Assembly: GCA_003833135.1 (NCBI GenBank)
Contig: QZLH01000015.1
Coordinates: forward strand, 23,081 to 87,080
Direction: 5' to 3'
DNA length: 64,000 nucleotides
From: Oehlia diaphana
Taxonomy: Eukaryota > Glomeromycota > Glomeromycetes > Glomerales > Glomeraceae
This document shows, in pieces, positions 22,773 to 35,001 of this stretch. A model generated the notes under the pieces. The model worked only from the letters and a program-made list of their open reading frames with translations, searched no databases and was not told the origin of the DNA. The position numbers and the translations under genes were made by a program. The first letter of the stretch is position 1. Each line of letters begins with the position of its first letter.

Positions 22773-24039
22773 GTGATAGTATATTTACCGGCGATATTGA
22801 ACACAGGTTAATAATTCTCCCTTTTTTCGATCATTAATCATTCACCACTATCAGTTTTGATGTTTAGCCATAACTACCCGGCTTTCATTTTGATCCACCA
22901 TATGATCCCAAATGGCCTTTCTTATTTATTTTATAACTATATTGAGACACAAAAATTAAACAAGAATTTATAACTGCCTTCATTAAAGATTTACACAAAA
23001 TTACGTTTATCAGCGTTCAAAGCATGGATAATGGACACAAGATTTGATATTTATTAGACGATATACCAAGGAGAGTTTTCTACCTACACCACTATAAGAA
23101 GGATTCTTATTTTGATTTGAGGCACATGTAAGATGGACTTCGTCCAATTTTTACATTCAGGTATTCAAGTAGTTGGTTTGATCATAGAAATAAATCGTTA
23201 TTTAATATAGACTTACTAAATATTTTTCCTTATAAATGTATTTTTAGACAATTTCTTATAGTGTCACCAATTTCTTTTTTTCTTTTTTTATTTCTTTTTC
23301 TCGCTAGGTGAGACTTCTTGGCTTTTAATGTATTTCCACTTAAGTGAAGTGGTCTTCGGTAGTTATCAGTTTTATACGTATTACTTTTCAATTTTTGTAT
23401 AAAGTTTCTATGTAGTCATTACTGATGCTGTTTTCACTTTTGTAATAATAATAATAAAAATAAAAATAAAAATTGTTGTTAATGATAGTGCTATATGTGT
23501 CTTGTACGATACTTTCTTCCAATTCTAAATTGGTAGTGAAAGGGTATGTATGATTTTTGTCAATTATTTATTAGAAGAACTTCTGGTAAGTCTTTGATGG
23601 GAGCTTGTGTTGACATATTGTAAAATATTGTAAAAGGGTAAAAGTCATTGACTTTATATTTATAATGTTATTAGAGTAATTATTTATATAAAAATTTTAT
23701 GTTTATAATTGACGTTTATTTATTTTTGTAAAAAATTCTGTGATCGTTAGATCGATGAGGAAAGCTCTTTTTTAATACATCAAAATAACAATCAATAAAA
23801 TCACTAATTATCAAATTTATCTTATGTGTGAATACAATTTAACTCTTTGCTCTTCAAGAATTCATGAATTTCATCTACATTATCACCAGTTTGAAGAACT
23901 GCATTAAGTCATGATACTCTAATAGTAGTATTATTTTGTGATTATACCATTTAACTATCTACAGTATATTAATTAAAAAATATTGAGTGAGAAATTTAAA
24001 ACTACTACTACTATAAATTAGTAATTCTCTTCAATTTCA
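22773..24039. other. Intergenic
   Basis: AT-rich, without a supported gene. Around 23285-23405 the base composition is less skewed and a small hairpin (CCACTTAAGTGAAGTGG) occurs. Nothing else is identified. Confidence 0.4.
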
Positions 24040-24970
24040 GCTCATTTTCCCTTTTGGACAAATCCAGAGCACGGACATTAACCTCTCTTTCTCTGGGAGC
24101 CATTTCACGCTCTTTAAGAGAGAACTCTTTTCCTCATAAGTTTTCTTCTAGAGTCCATGTCTTCATCATCCTTAAATCCTTCACGATCTTCCTGAGAAGA
24201 TCCAGATTTTTCCATAGAGAACCAACAAATTTTAATTCATCCTAATAAAGAGAAAATTGTTAATTATATACATAATACATGTAAGTAAATAACAAATAAG
24301 TTCTACAATACAATCAGCTAGAAAGTAAAGCTTTTTTAACTAAGAAAGATTCATAACTGGTTCCTCCTTCATAACCAGTAGACCTTAGTTTAAAAATTTT
24401 ACTTTCATGAAAATAAGATAACTAACAATAATCATTTCCAGAAACTGATCAGTAGGAAGGTTAATAATTAATTGCTAGGTTTACTCAATTTTTGATATTA
24501 GTAGGAAAGAAGTTCAGATAAGAAACAATCATCAAGTTGACACCTTTCTCAGATCGTTGCAATGCAAACGCTGTGAAAGGCTTGAGGATTCAGTTAGATT
24601 TACCTAAAAATCTTTCTAACTAAAATCATTACAAAGAAGTTAAGGAAAGAGGTTAAGATAAGAAACAATCATCAAGTTGACACCTTTCTCAGATCGTTGC
24701 AATGCAACGCTGTGAAAGGCTTGAGGATTCAGTTAAACATATCAAAAAGTTTTCCTAACTACCTTGCAATAAATTGAGTAAGAAACAACTAATAATACCA
24801 TTCCATGATTCAGCTAAGAACTTGATACTGAAAGTTTCTTAGTTTCAGTTCATTAACTGTATGTTGAATTTGTTTGAATTTACTCACCTTTTTCATTTTA
24901 ATTAGGTCTCTAACTGTGCTAATTTCTTCCTCTAACGCGTTTTCATCTAACAAGATGGAATTAAGGGTAT
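24040..24970 (-). pseudogene. Remnant of a coiled-coil protein gene
   Basis: Minus-strand segment 24950-24891 reads ILLDENALEEEISTVRDLIK and ends at AAAAAG|GTGAGT, a good donor. The next candidate exon, entered through TTATTAG near 24243, continues in frame as DELKFVGSLWKNLDLLRKIV, reaches an in-frame TGA, then reads EFSLKEREMAPREREV and LDLSKRENELKLK. The heptad-like, charged composition indicates a coiled coil similar in style to the tail of the MULE-like pseudogene at 57541-59575 (LREREIKVRAAEAEAR). The stop and the lack of a convincing start suggest decay. The intron contains the 24501-24735 duplicated hairpin. Confidence 0.4.
24501..24735. repeat. Duplicated 95-bp unit, each copy with a strong hairpin
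   Basis: Copies at 24501-24596 and 24641-24735 are nearly identical over about 86 bp. Each contains a stem built from CCTTTC/GAAAGG, CAG/CTG and CGTTGC/GCAACG around a three-base loop. The second copy's central stem is perfect; the first carries one extra A. It could be a structured RNA element or a small foldback transposon. Confidence 0.7.
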
Positions 24971-26182
24971 AATAAAATTTTTATGAGTGCTGTCCATCTG
25001 ACAGTAGTCAAAGTTTTGAATTAACCAACTGTCAAAGTCGATCAATTCTTTAGTTCTTGCTTTTGAAAGTATTGTTCAGAAATATTTGTTTACAAAGTTT
25101 ATAATATTTCTCTTTTTCGCGAATAAAGGGAGGGTGGATATTTATACTAAAAATCTCACGTCATTTATGCATGACCACAACATTTGTATCACACATGACC
25201 TTTTTAGCATAAACAACTTGGAATTTTGCTAAGCCATTGATTTTACGTGTTATCTATTGACTCTATTAACTCAACTATAAACGCGAAAAAAATTGTATCA
25301 CACATAACCCTTTTATCAAACTCCGATGCACAAGCTATGAATATGATGTTATCTATCAGCTTACCAAATTGATCATAAGCTTGATATGATCAATTACACA
25401 AAGTCACAAAGACACATTAGTCAAATATATCTCAATATAATTAAGTATTTTAGACGCGTACTTTTTGTACAAATATCTGCTTTCTTAACTAAATTTCTAA
25501 AAAAAAAATGCAAAATTTATTAATATGTGCAAGTCTTTTTGTTGGTCCGCCCATAATGCCCATTATTCTTTATAATTTTAAGAAGTTTCCTGGCTTCATC
25601 TTAATGATCATAAAGTAAAAGGTGGTTGACCATAGCATTGCGCTATTCGTTATTTATACTTTATAGTACCTACCATAGAATATTAAATAAGTATTATTAA
25701 AGTATTATTAACTTTTTCAAATAATTATTAATCATTTATCTCTTCAAACCATCTTTTTATTAACACTTTCAAGTATTACTTTTGAGTTTCCAAAATTTTT
25801 CGATTGATTATAAAATCCAATCAATCCAATCCATTGTCTTTGTTTTTAATCATGCCGTTTTATTTGAAATTTGTAAATTAACATTATTTCGAGGTAATTA
25901 GTTTAATAATTTCAATATTCATAGTATATTATAACTAGCTAAACATTAATATTAACAATTTTCAAGAGAACTTTTACAATAAACAAGATTTCAACTAATA
26001 TACTTACTGCGTAATGAGTTAGTTTTTCATTCTTTTAAGAGATTCGTTAGCAAGAATAATTTCTTTTTTAAATTTATGTCTTTTTTAAATTATTTTAAGT
26101 GATGATCTTTGTCCTTTGGTAATACATATACATTATAAAGTCCAATTAATTCTGAGTCACTAAAGTGAATACATGTGACTGA
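24971..26182. other. Intergenic
   Basis: No supported gene. A half-kilobase of ordinary AT-rich DNA precedes the MITE at 26183. Confidence 0.4.
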
Positions 26183-26316
26183 TGTGACTCAGATGCAAAT
26201 GTATCGTTCTTATACGATCAGGTGCTATGTTCTTATACGACGTATATGTCACACAATATAGGTCGTATAAGATAGTATGTCGTACAGTATAAGAACGATA
26301 CATTTGCGACTCAGAT
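26183..26316. mobile_element. Hairpin MITE with arms of about 55 bp
   Basis: The left arm carries GACTCAGATGCAAATGTATC and GTTCTTATACGAC. The right arm carries GTCGTATAAG and GATACATTTGCGACTCAGA in the inverse orientation. A short spacer of about 20 bp lies between them. Several TCTTATACGA words recur within the arms. A predicted 61-codon frame on the minus strand is only the translation of this palindrome. Confidence 0.7.
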
Positions 26317-27134
26317 TGTGATCTTGTGATCTTACCAGTTACCACTTACCAAAAATCTAAATGTCGTACAAACAATCTTTAAAATTAAAGATGGCACAAC
26401 GCTTACCTGAATTAGTTTAAATCTGGCAAAAATTTTTAGATATAAAGGAGGTTCAGGCATACATAATGAATCATCAAAGAAAATTATTTTTTTTAAAAAA
26501 AAAATTAATAAAATATTTATTGGCAGACAGATGAATGAATTTACTGTACTTTTGAAATATGACGATTTTTTATCGTAAATATTTTGTTAATTTAATATAC
26601 ATTATACAATTTTTCTATTTATTTTAAATTCAAAAAAATCTTTTGATTATCGGCTGATTTGCCTTTTTGTTTACATCATGATTTGTAATTTTTGGTAAGC
26701 TTTATCGTGATCATTTCCATTTTTATTATGATTCTTTGTTCAAATTATCCAATAATCAAATGATTCATGTTCGACACTCTTTTAGTTTGCATCTCGAAAG
26801 AATACCCTCCAATTAAAAGATTTCAAATTTCATTTATTTTTTTCATAAAACCGAAATAACCTGATATTAATAGTTTTAATATTGTTTCAAAATGTTACCT
26901 ATTTTAAATGTTCCTTATTTATAAAACAAAAACATTTTTTAAAATGGCCGATTGACGAGTATCATTTGACAATTTCGTTTCACAAAATTTAATCTTAAAA
27001 ATGTGGAAGAAAATACACTAACAAATCGTGATAACTGCATGCAAAAGGATTTTCACAAGAACAATAAATTAGATTACATTTTTTTTTTTTTATTTGTTTT
27101 TTCTTTCCCTTCTATAACTCGTAATTATTTCTCT
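26317..27134. other. Intergenic, 5' flank of the KH-like gene
   Basis: AT-rich with poly(A/T) near 26490. A T-rich tract at about 27078-27102 immediately precedes the chosen start of the next gene. Confidence 0.4.
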
Positions 27135-30100
27135 ATGACAAACCGTAATAAGAAATCAAAGAACCGTCGTAAAAAAGCGGAAAATCGACAAGTGGAGAGC
27201 AATAGTAAAGAAGTGGATGACAGTAATAAAGATTCTGTATCAAACAATAGTAAAGAAGTGGATGTAGATTCTGTATCAAATAATAGTAAAGAAGTGGATG
27301 TCAATAATAAAGATTCTGTATCAAACAATAAAGAAGTTGATGACAATTATAAAGATTCTGTATCAAAAAAGGAAGATATCAAAGTATTCTATGAAGAAGA
27401 TGAAGTCGAATGGAAGCAATTGAATCTTAAATCGACTCCATTGAGTTTAATAAAAGAGAAGATTGATGATGATCAATTTGCTCCAGTCAGTATACCCGAC
27501 ATGGTTTGGATGGTAAAAAAAATTTTTTTATTAACCTTCTTTATTTTCTTTTTTTTTTGATTATAATTATCAACGTTTTAAAAGACTATAAAAAATTTTG
27601 AAGATCCCTCCACATTGTAATATTTCCCCAAGTGAACTTTTCGGTGAAAAAGAAATGTATTTAAAACGCATCGCAATATTGACTGATTCTCAAATTGAAT
27701 TTAATAAAAGTAAAAATGTAAGTAATGCATGCTTTTTTTTTTATAATGTATTCTTTATTTTCTTTATTTTCATTATTGATTAATCGGTTTGTATATATTA
27801 TTTCGTTTAAATCGATTTTAGCGTATCGAAATGTGGGGAGGAGATGAGAATTTTGATAATCTCAAAGAAGCTGCCAGGCAATTTGAAGCTATTGCTAACA
27901 CTGTGTTAGAACGAAAAAAACGTGGAAGAAATAAGACTTGGGATGACTGGGAAAAAGCTGAAAGAGCTCCTCTTACTAAGAAGGAAGAAAAAAAGTTGGA
28001 ACGTAGAAAAAAAAGAGAAGAGGAAGAAAATAAGTATAAAGAAATGACGAATGATCCTCACCCTTTTTACGGCTTCTTTGTTATTCCTGATAGCGACATT
28101 CCTATTGAACAATTTATTGGAAAGAATGGATATATGTTGGATCCTGTGCGAATCAAGTTTAAATGCCATATTTGGCATGAACCTAAACACTCTGTAAGTA
28201 GTATTATAGAGATAAATAATTTAATTAACGTAATAATAATTTTTATGCCTTCATTTTTTTAAAAATTTTTTGTAGTATATAAAAGTTGTTGGAAAAAATC
28301 ACGAATCTGTTGAAGAAGCTTCACTACGAGTAAGAGGCTTATTTGTAAAAGTTTTTGCGGTATGAAATAATTTTTAAATAAAATAATAAAAAGATCGAAT
28401 CTATTTTAATTGTAATCTTGTTTTTTTTTCTTAGTATAAATCTATTCCACCAAGGGGCTGGGTTTTTCATATGTTAGAACCACCGAATAAGCCACACAAA
28501 GTAAGAATAGCGGATCCACCATCTTGGTTTATAAAACCATACGATGTAATAGATTTCAAACTTCTTGAGCCAGTTTTTGAAGGAGATAAGATTCCGGTTG
28601 TTGGTAAAGAAGATGCTTCAAAGGAATTAGATCAAAGTTTTGATCCTGCTATTTTACAAGGGTAAGTTTTTAATATTATGTTTTAGATTTATATTATGAT
28701 AAAATATTAATTTCGTTAAATATTTAGGATTCGTGAGTCTAATTCTAAAAATATCGAGGATGCTTTTGTTAAAGCTCTTCAACATATTCATTTACTTGAT
28801 GAAGTAATAAAAATAAGAATTAGGTATAGCATTTAAGGAAAAGCTGGTTATTATTTATTTAATTATTAATTCACAAGTTTTACATCATATTCAGGGTTGG
28901 TCACGTGTGTTTGACACGTTTTCCTCAGCGTAAGGACTCTAACCCATTGTGGGCTATCGATAAATTTGAAAAGGTGGTCCTAAAAAATCCTCGCATATTA
29001 TCTAAATTTGCTACATGGTGAGAAATAATATGTGAATTATTAATTTGCTTTATATCAAAGTTTAAATTTTTTTTACCTTCTCTTTCTTTTAGTATCGCCA
29101 CCAAAGACGAACAATTAGATAAATTATTTGATGATCTCATATTCCGTTCCAAAGCTTGGGAAAAATCAAATGAATCTAGGAAAGATGAAAAGGAAACTCG
29201 AGATTTGGACTATTCCACATGTTGTCAAGAATTAGATGGTTCCCCATTTCGTGAATTTAAAATTTACGCAATTCGTAAAATCCCTGACAGTGAAAATGAA
29301 TCATGGCCCTGCTCATTTGACGTCAAAGTTGAGAGATACGAGAATGAAAAAGGGAAAATCGATAGGTCAAGTAATTCTAGCAAAAGAACTGATAGAACAC
29401 ACGATAAAAATGATAAAATTGGATTATGGGATGCTGTTTTAAATGAAAAAGATATATTGAACATAAGCATGGCATGTTTAGATACTAGTTATTCATGGAA
29501 AATACATATCCAAACGGCAAGAAGACTTTCAAACGATAAAATCGGGGCACAGGGGAATTTTGTTTATAAATTAAGAATTTGGTAATTATAATAATATCGC
29601 AAATAAATTAATTAATAATATTATTAAAAGGAAAGCTAATTAATTTACAAAATAATAGTCCAAAAGGTCGTTTGGTTTATTCGAACACTAAAGAAATAAA
29701 TGTTCTTTCAGTATGTGAAAAAACGAAATGGAAATATTGGTGGCTTAAAGATTATATTATAGAAATAACCAAGTATGAATATTGGAATTTATCAGAACAT
29801 CAGAACTCACCCCCAGGAATTGACATTCCACTTAGCAAAGAACCATCACCCATTGTTACTTATGGAATCACTGTAAGCAAATATTATTATTTTTTTTGAA
29901 TTATCATTAATTTCATTTTTAATAAATTAACAATTAATAATCATATTTACTGTATATAGTTATATAACAAGTCTTGGGATGAAGTTTCTTTTAATAGTAA
30001 CTTGGAGCCTGGTGAAGTTCCTGAATGGTATCCTCATGAAATCGTAGATGAAGAGAAAACGGGTGGTATAAATTCTTTGATGAAAGATATAAATAGTTTT

Positions 30101-30136
30101 ATGGAAATAATTCAAAAAAATGTAAAGATGTATTAA
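27135..30136 (+). CDS. Ten-exon gene: KH-like core protein with repetitive charged N-terminus
   Basis: Exons are 27135-27512, 27604-27717, 27822-28193, 28276-28359, 28435-28661, 28728-28823, 28895-29017, 29093-29581, 29659-29872 and 29960-30136. All introns are GT-AG and 64-104 bp. The joined CDS is 2274 nt, 757 aa. Residues 20-95 repeat a motif like NNSKEVDVNNKDSVS. Residues about 205-240 form a charged coiled coil (KKEEKKLERRKKREEEENK). From about 245, IPIEQFIGKNGYMLDPVR and the following IKVVGKNHESVEEASLRVRG look like a KH-type RNA-binding fold with a GKNG loop, followed by GWVFHMLEPPNKP. The C-terminal half (HIHLLDEVIKIRIRVGHVC, LDTSYSWKIHIQTARRL) resembles fungal proteins with uncharacterised domains of the DUF7905 type; that name is tentative. 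An earlier ATG at 27039 would add a poly(T)-encoded Phe-rich stretch, so I start at 27135. An RNA-related role is inferred only. Confidence 0.85.
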
Positions 30137-31700
30137 ATATACAATAAATTATAATATACCAGCATTTAAGTCAGTTATTAAACTAAATGATGAATGAAGC
30201 GAAGGACTAGACATGGTAGGATGAGTCTATAGATTATTGGTTCTGTCAGTAAATAAGAAAGCACCCATGATATATTCTATTTTATTTTATTTCTCAGAAA
30301 AATACATTATCAGTAAGAACTACAGGAAATCATATATATATTCTCATCTTTAAAAACAAAACACATTAAAGTACTACTCCAGTTAAATGAATTAAAAGAT
30401 ATTCGCTTTTCCTTAAGGCTTACACGCACTAACCGTGGTCTGGATATCTCTATTCTCATAAGTAATTGAATCGAAAAAAAAATATTTTGTAACAAATATT
30501 TCTAATTTCGTATATTTCGTAAACTTGTAAGATCACGTACATTTATAAATTTTTGATATCTAATAATTCAACGAAAAGAACACTTTAACTGGAATAAATT
30601 TGATGTTACATGATCACTAAAGCTTAACTACGAAAATTACTTATTCTGGGCCTTTGTAATTATAAATAAAGCCAATTTTAAAAAAATTATGATTAGCAAA
30701 AGAACATATTAGAATTAAATTTTTTTTTGTGGTAAAACGTAATACTTTATTAATTATTTCATACCATCCGATGAAATGGTAACCTTTTCATGTACTACTA
30801 ACTATTAAATATTATATAAATCAAAAACCCACTTTCTCTTTTTGTAATTAACGAGTTTTTCCGATTTTCTAAATTTTCTTAAACGGGGCTCATCATACAA
30901 ATTATACTACACTAGAACCGAATACGTATTATGTGAATTCTCTTTAATCACGCGTTGAAATTTTCTCTGTCTTCTCTATCTTCATTTTTGTTGAATCGCT
31001 TTTTACCATCTTTATGACCATCAACCTCCTTATCTTTTTGTTAAAGTCGATTAATGAAAGACACATTCATTGTATTGACTTCTTTTACAATTTTTCTTCC
31101 TTCCTCGACTCGTTAATTATTTCAACTACTTTTTCCATCTTCGTATAATTAGCTAGATTTTTTGCCGTTTTCTTCGTCCAAGAGATCTTATTAACCATAT
31201 ATTATAATTAAATCACTAGTATATAAATAAAATAGATAAATCTGGATAATAAGAAAATGAATAAATACTCAGTATTTACATTTATCCTTAGGTGGCACTT
31301 TCTTGGCGTACGGTTAAAATTGTAGGATTACGAGAATATATAATTGATAACATTGTTATAGTCTCTTTGATTACTGTCGGAGCATATTATAATTAAATAG
31401 TTAGTATATATTCGCCATCCTTTACTTCCTCCACTTATTCTTAATTTGAGAAGCCAAATCCAGACCATCATAGCATGATAAAGATGAGAGGACTCACGTT
31501 CCTACTAGACAACTTACCCAACTAACGTTCCAAACCTGTCCTTTTCTACTACGCTTTGTTAGCAAACTGTTACAAGTCAAACAAACAGAAGTTTCAAGAA
31601 GAAACACTGTAAAAGATGGAGAGATCTTTTATTCACCACCCTTTACTTCCTCCACTTGTTCTTAATTTCACTGCTTCGTCACTTCCTCTAAGGTTGGTTA
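30137..31700. other. Intergenic
   Basis: No supported gene. Two similar segments, near 31415-31445 and 31640-31667 (CTTTACTTCCTCCACTT), mark a short direct duplication. ATTATAATTAAAT words near 31202 and 31387 also repeat. Confidence 0.4.
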
Positions 31701-31869
31701 GTAACGATTATTATATATCGAATTACAACCTTTAACGGTTGTAATATTAAAACGTAAGCTGTAAATTGGCTGTAAATACTACACTATTGTGGTTAGCTAA
31801 AAGGTGGTTAGCCAAAAGATCGTACAACAATTAAATTTACTTGACCTTTGGACTTACAACTATTTACGG
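31701..31869 (+). repeat. Dispersed repeat, copy A
   Basis: It matches the segment 44530-44692 in inverse orientation along almost its whole length. Shared words include CGATTATTATATATCGAATT, TACACTATTGTGGTTAGCTA and GGACTTACAACTATTTACG. No coding frame is present. It is probably a non-autonomous transposon or solo repeat. Confidence 0.75.
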
Positions 31870-32049
31870 GAAAGGTTGCGTAGCATAAAAGGACAGTCTG
31901 TTTACTGATCCTTTTATAAAAAAAAAAAAAAAATGTGGAAAGCAAGTGTAAAACGCGAAACGCGTTAATCAAAAAATAACACCGTAAATTTAACGGAATC
32001 ATGGATTATCACGTGCTAAATCCAATCTACAATATTTCATACAACATAT

Positions 32050-32234
32050 ACTGGTGAGGATGTTGAGTGGAGTACGGTGACATTTGGCGGTGTGTAACAT
32101 AATGGGTGTGAAGCGTACTCAGGTGATGTATAGTGTCTCAGCCCACTCTGAATCACGTGTTTGGCCCGTCGTGTTATTTATCACTTGAGTAAACTGTCAC
32201 ATAGGGGACCGTACTCCACTCATCATCCCCACCG
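32050..32234. mobile_element. MITE with about 28-bp terminal inverted repeats
   Basis: The left end contains GGTGAGGATGTTGAGTGGAG followed by TACGGT. The right end is its near-perfect inverse complement (ACCGTACTCCACTCATCATC, then CCCACC). The element is about 185 bp. A clear target duplication was not found. The CACGTG at 32154 is internal. Confidence 0.7.
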
Positions 32235-34178
32235 GACTCCACAACTTTCCGTATCACTCCTGGTATATAGTATTTTACTATACAAAAATTCGTTTAGTAA
32301 ACTTATTACGGTATGTTATAATAATTTAATCGTGATTCATAAAAAGACAATGAGGAGGAGCAGCTGGGAGAGCAGCTGAACCCAGAGTACAACCTGAATA
32401 TATAATTCAAAATATTAACTGTATCCCCCCTTATTTATATTTAGTGCACCCGTAGTGCAAATGTGAATGGAGTAGACCAGCATCTTTACAATGCTGGTCA
32501 TTGACAAATTTAGGATCCTTTAAATATCTACAACCGCTGTTTCTGTCAGTGGGCTTCTACAGGTAAATCATTCGAAGGACCAACAACCGTGATTTCTAGC
32601 TCCTACGAGTCCGGTAACCATTTGGCATTTGTAACACTAGAAGCGGCAAGCTATGAAAAAAAAATATCCATTTTTTATTTTTTTATTATACCCAAAAAGT
32701 TGTGAACAATAACAATAGGGATAGTTTGAAATCAATATACACGAACTAATTGTGTTATTGCTATTAGGATTACATTCAATACCAGCAGGATGACACCCTT
32801 AAGTTTTCAACATATATAAGGAATAAAAATACAAACAGATCTATTGAAAAAAAAAAATAATAAACAAATGAGGTATCATCCGAACACGGAGAAAAGAGAT
32901 AGCGTACGAAATAATACAATTTCCTTTTATATAAATTAAATTGCGGTTCATTTAGAAAGTAACAATTCAAATACCTGATACATTAAATAAATAGTAACTT
33001 TCTATATTTTGCATTGTGTTATACAATAATAAATAGTATTTCATATTTTGAAATATTAAATACCAAAAAAAAAAAATTAGTTAATATTTGACACATATTT
33101 GTAAATCATCATTGGATTGTAGGAATCTGAATTTTCTTGGCAATTGTCATATGCTTGGCAAGATTTTCCCATGGAAAAAAAATAATTCCATTTACAAAAA
33201 AGAAGTAAATATATTTTTCGGTAATACGCCGTTTGTTCACGTGATATAATATCAACACGTGATTACATATGCACCAATTCACCAATAAACCACCTACAAG
33301 TACATATTGATAGTGAGCGAGTAAACATTACAATACCGTTCAGACCGAAAAAATAATTAAATACGATTGGCTTTCGCGTATCGAAAATGGTTATTATTAA
33401 AGACGTAGAAAGAGCAAAGTATTACAGTCCGTAATTTAAATAGAGGGCATTACATTGTGTTGCATCAATTTTAATAGATAAAGCCGCTTTATAAAATATG
33501 TAAAATCAAGGTTCGCGTTTCACTTCATCCAATCATTCTAATCTGTCATCCAATAATATTATTATTACGTACAATTTTTATAGACTCCCACTACTATTTG
33601 ATAACTTTATTGTTATACTAACTGACTAAAGTAACAATTATGTTAAATCTGCATGAACTTATGATAAACTAATTATGATTTTTTAAATTCAATTTACGAT
33701 AAATCCTACATCTTGATTAACTATATTATATATTACAACCATCTTGAATAAAAGTTATAAAAGAAATAATTTATACTTGTAATTCCAAATTTTTTCAAAG
33801 AGAGTTTAAAATTGGACAAGGTTGGCATGTTCGCTTTTATTATATGATCCATAACGTTAAGTTCGAATCTAATATCAGTTTTTTAATTATATTACCGTAT
33901 AATGTTAATAAAAAGTACATCTTACGCCAAAAGAGAATTACGTGTACGAATAAAATAGGGCAAATGAATAGCGCAACGAGCCAGTGCGATGATACAGTAT
34001 GTATCAGGCAACTTATTAAGAGTTAGTTTAATAAATACAGTAATTATATTAAATTTTTTACGTGTTCTGAACTTAGTTGAATAATAATCATCAGTTTTAC
34101 TGTAATTATGGTTTTCCTATCTTAACTAATATGTCATATTTTTAATATGTTATATAATAACCTTTTGTCCTCGTTTTC
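32235..34178. other. Intergenic
   Basis: No supported gene. CACGTG sites at 33238-33243 and 33256-33261 lie 18 bp apart. A 64-codon frame on the minus strand at 32776-32970 is Phe-rich, encoded by AT-rich DNA, and not called. Confidence 0.4.
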
Positions 34179-34194
34179 TCTTTTATTTAGATAA

Positions 34195-34585
34195 AATTTG
34201 TATGGAGCAGTCAGCTCTAGTGTAGACTGGAGCTAGACGACCAATGTATTACCTCCTTTGGGGAAGGTTAGAGTTGGGTATAGGGTGGTACCAACTATGT
34301 TAGGCCACCCTATATCACTTTCGAAAGACAGTGTTGTCAAATGACACTGAAATGACATTGAAATGACATCAAATGATATTAAATGACATCGATTTTACTA
34401 TGAAAATGTATGAGAAATGATAAATGTCATTTGAAAAATGGGCAAATGACATGGCAATTTAACAAATTTAACAACACTGAATGTGTATTACTAGTGGAAT
34501 GAGTCTTATGACTCTTATACCTTTGTAATTATGTGTGTCAGTTTCAGCAGTTTACCTGCCTTTCTTGAAATAAAATAAAATAAAA
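34195..34585 (+). mobile_element. SINE-like retroposon with a 16-bp target duplication, interrupted by a MITE
   Basis: TCTTTTATTTAGATAA occurs at 34179-34194 and again at 34586-34601, directly flanking the element. The 3' end is a short A-rich tandem tail (ATAAA repeated at 34569-34585), as in SINEs. The body begins TATGGAGCAGTCAGCTC and is notably less AT-rich than its surroundings. Its length without the nested MITE is about 240 bp. I do not see a clear tRNA A and B box pair, so the parent RNA is unknown. Confidence 0.75.
34329..34479. mobile_element. MITE nested in the SINE-like element
   Basis: The ends CAGTGTTGTCAAAT and ATTTAACAACACTG are inverted repeats. The interior has direct repeats of AAATGACAT-like words. 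At 151 bp it sits wholly within the retroposon at 34195-34585 and so is the younger insertion. No clean target duplication is visible. Confidence 0.7.
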
Positions 34586-34601
34586 TCTTTTATTTAGATA
34601 A

Positions 34602-35001
34602 TTAATAAAGTTATATAGAACCTTAATTGATTTTTTTGTTGATTCGAAATTAATATTAATGACCATTGGAACGTCCAATTTAATACTATGGTCTCACAAC
34701 GGTAGTCCATTTTTAGATTATGATTGTAAATCGTAAATTTTGACACAGCACAGTATGCACAGTAAAAATTTTGTACACTTAGTAACATCTATAATGAATA
34801 ATCAAACTCCGTGTGTTACTCCATTCTTGTTATTTTCTTTCTAAATCAGTTGAAAGTTTGAAATACGAATAATGTTGTCTAACTGAACTACCGGAGTTGA
34901 ATGCGTCTTTTGTTGACCTTAATTTAGCCAATATTTCATTCATATTTATAAAGCATAATTTTTCCCAGATTATTTATTATTCATACTTTTTGTTCATTAC
35001 A
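34602..35001. other. Intergenic, 5' flank of the Sel1 gene
   Basis: AT-rich. The plus-strand frame of the Sel1 gene is open back to about 34897, but without an ATG before 35002. Confidence 0.4.

Noticed and set aside
24054..24245. 63-codon plus-strand frame
   Set aside because: It is the antisense of a better minus-strand coiled-coil-like reading with splice signals.
27003..27134. Upstream start for the KH-like gene
   Set aside because: The frame there begins with GTG and includes a Phe-rich stretch encoded by a poly(T) tract; the ATG at 27135 fits better.
34897..35001. N-terminal extension of the Sel1 protein
   Set aside because: The extension has no ATG and is not shared by the paralogue at 1-433.
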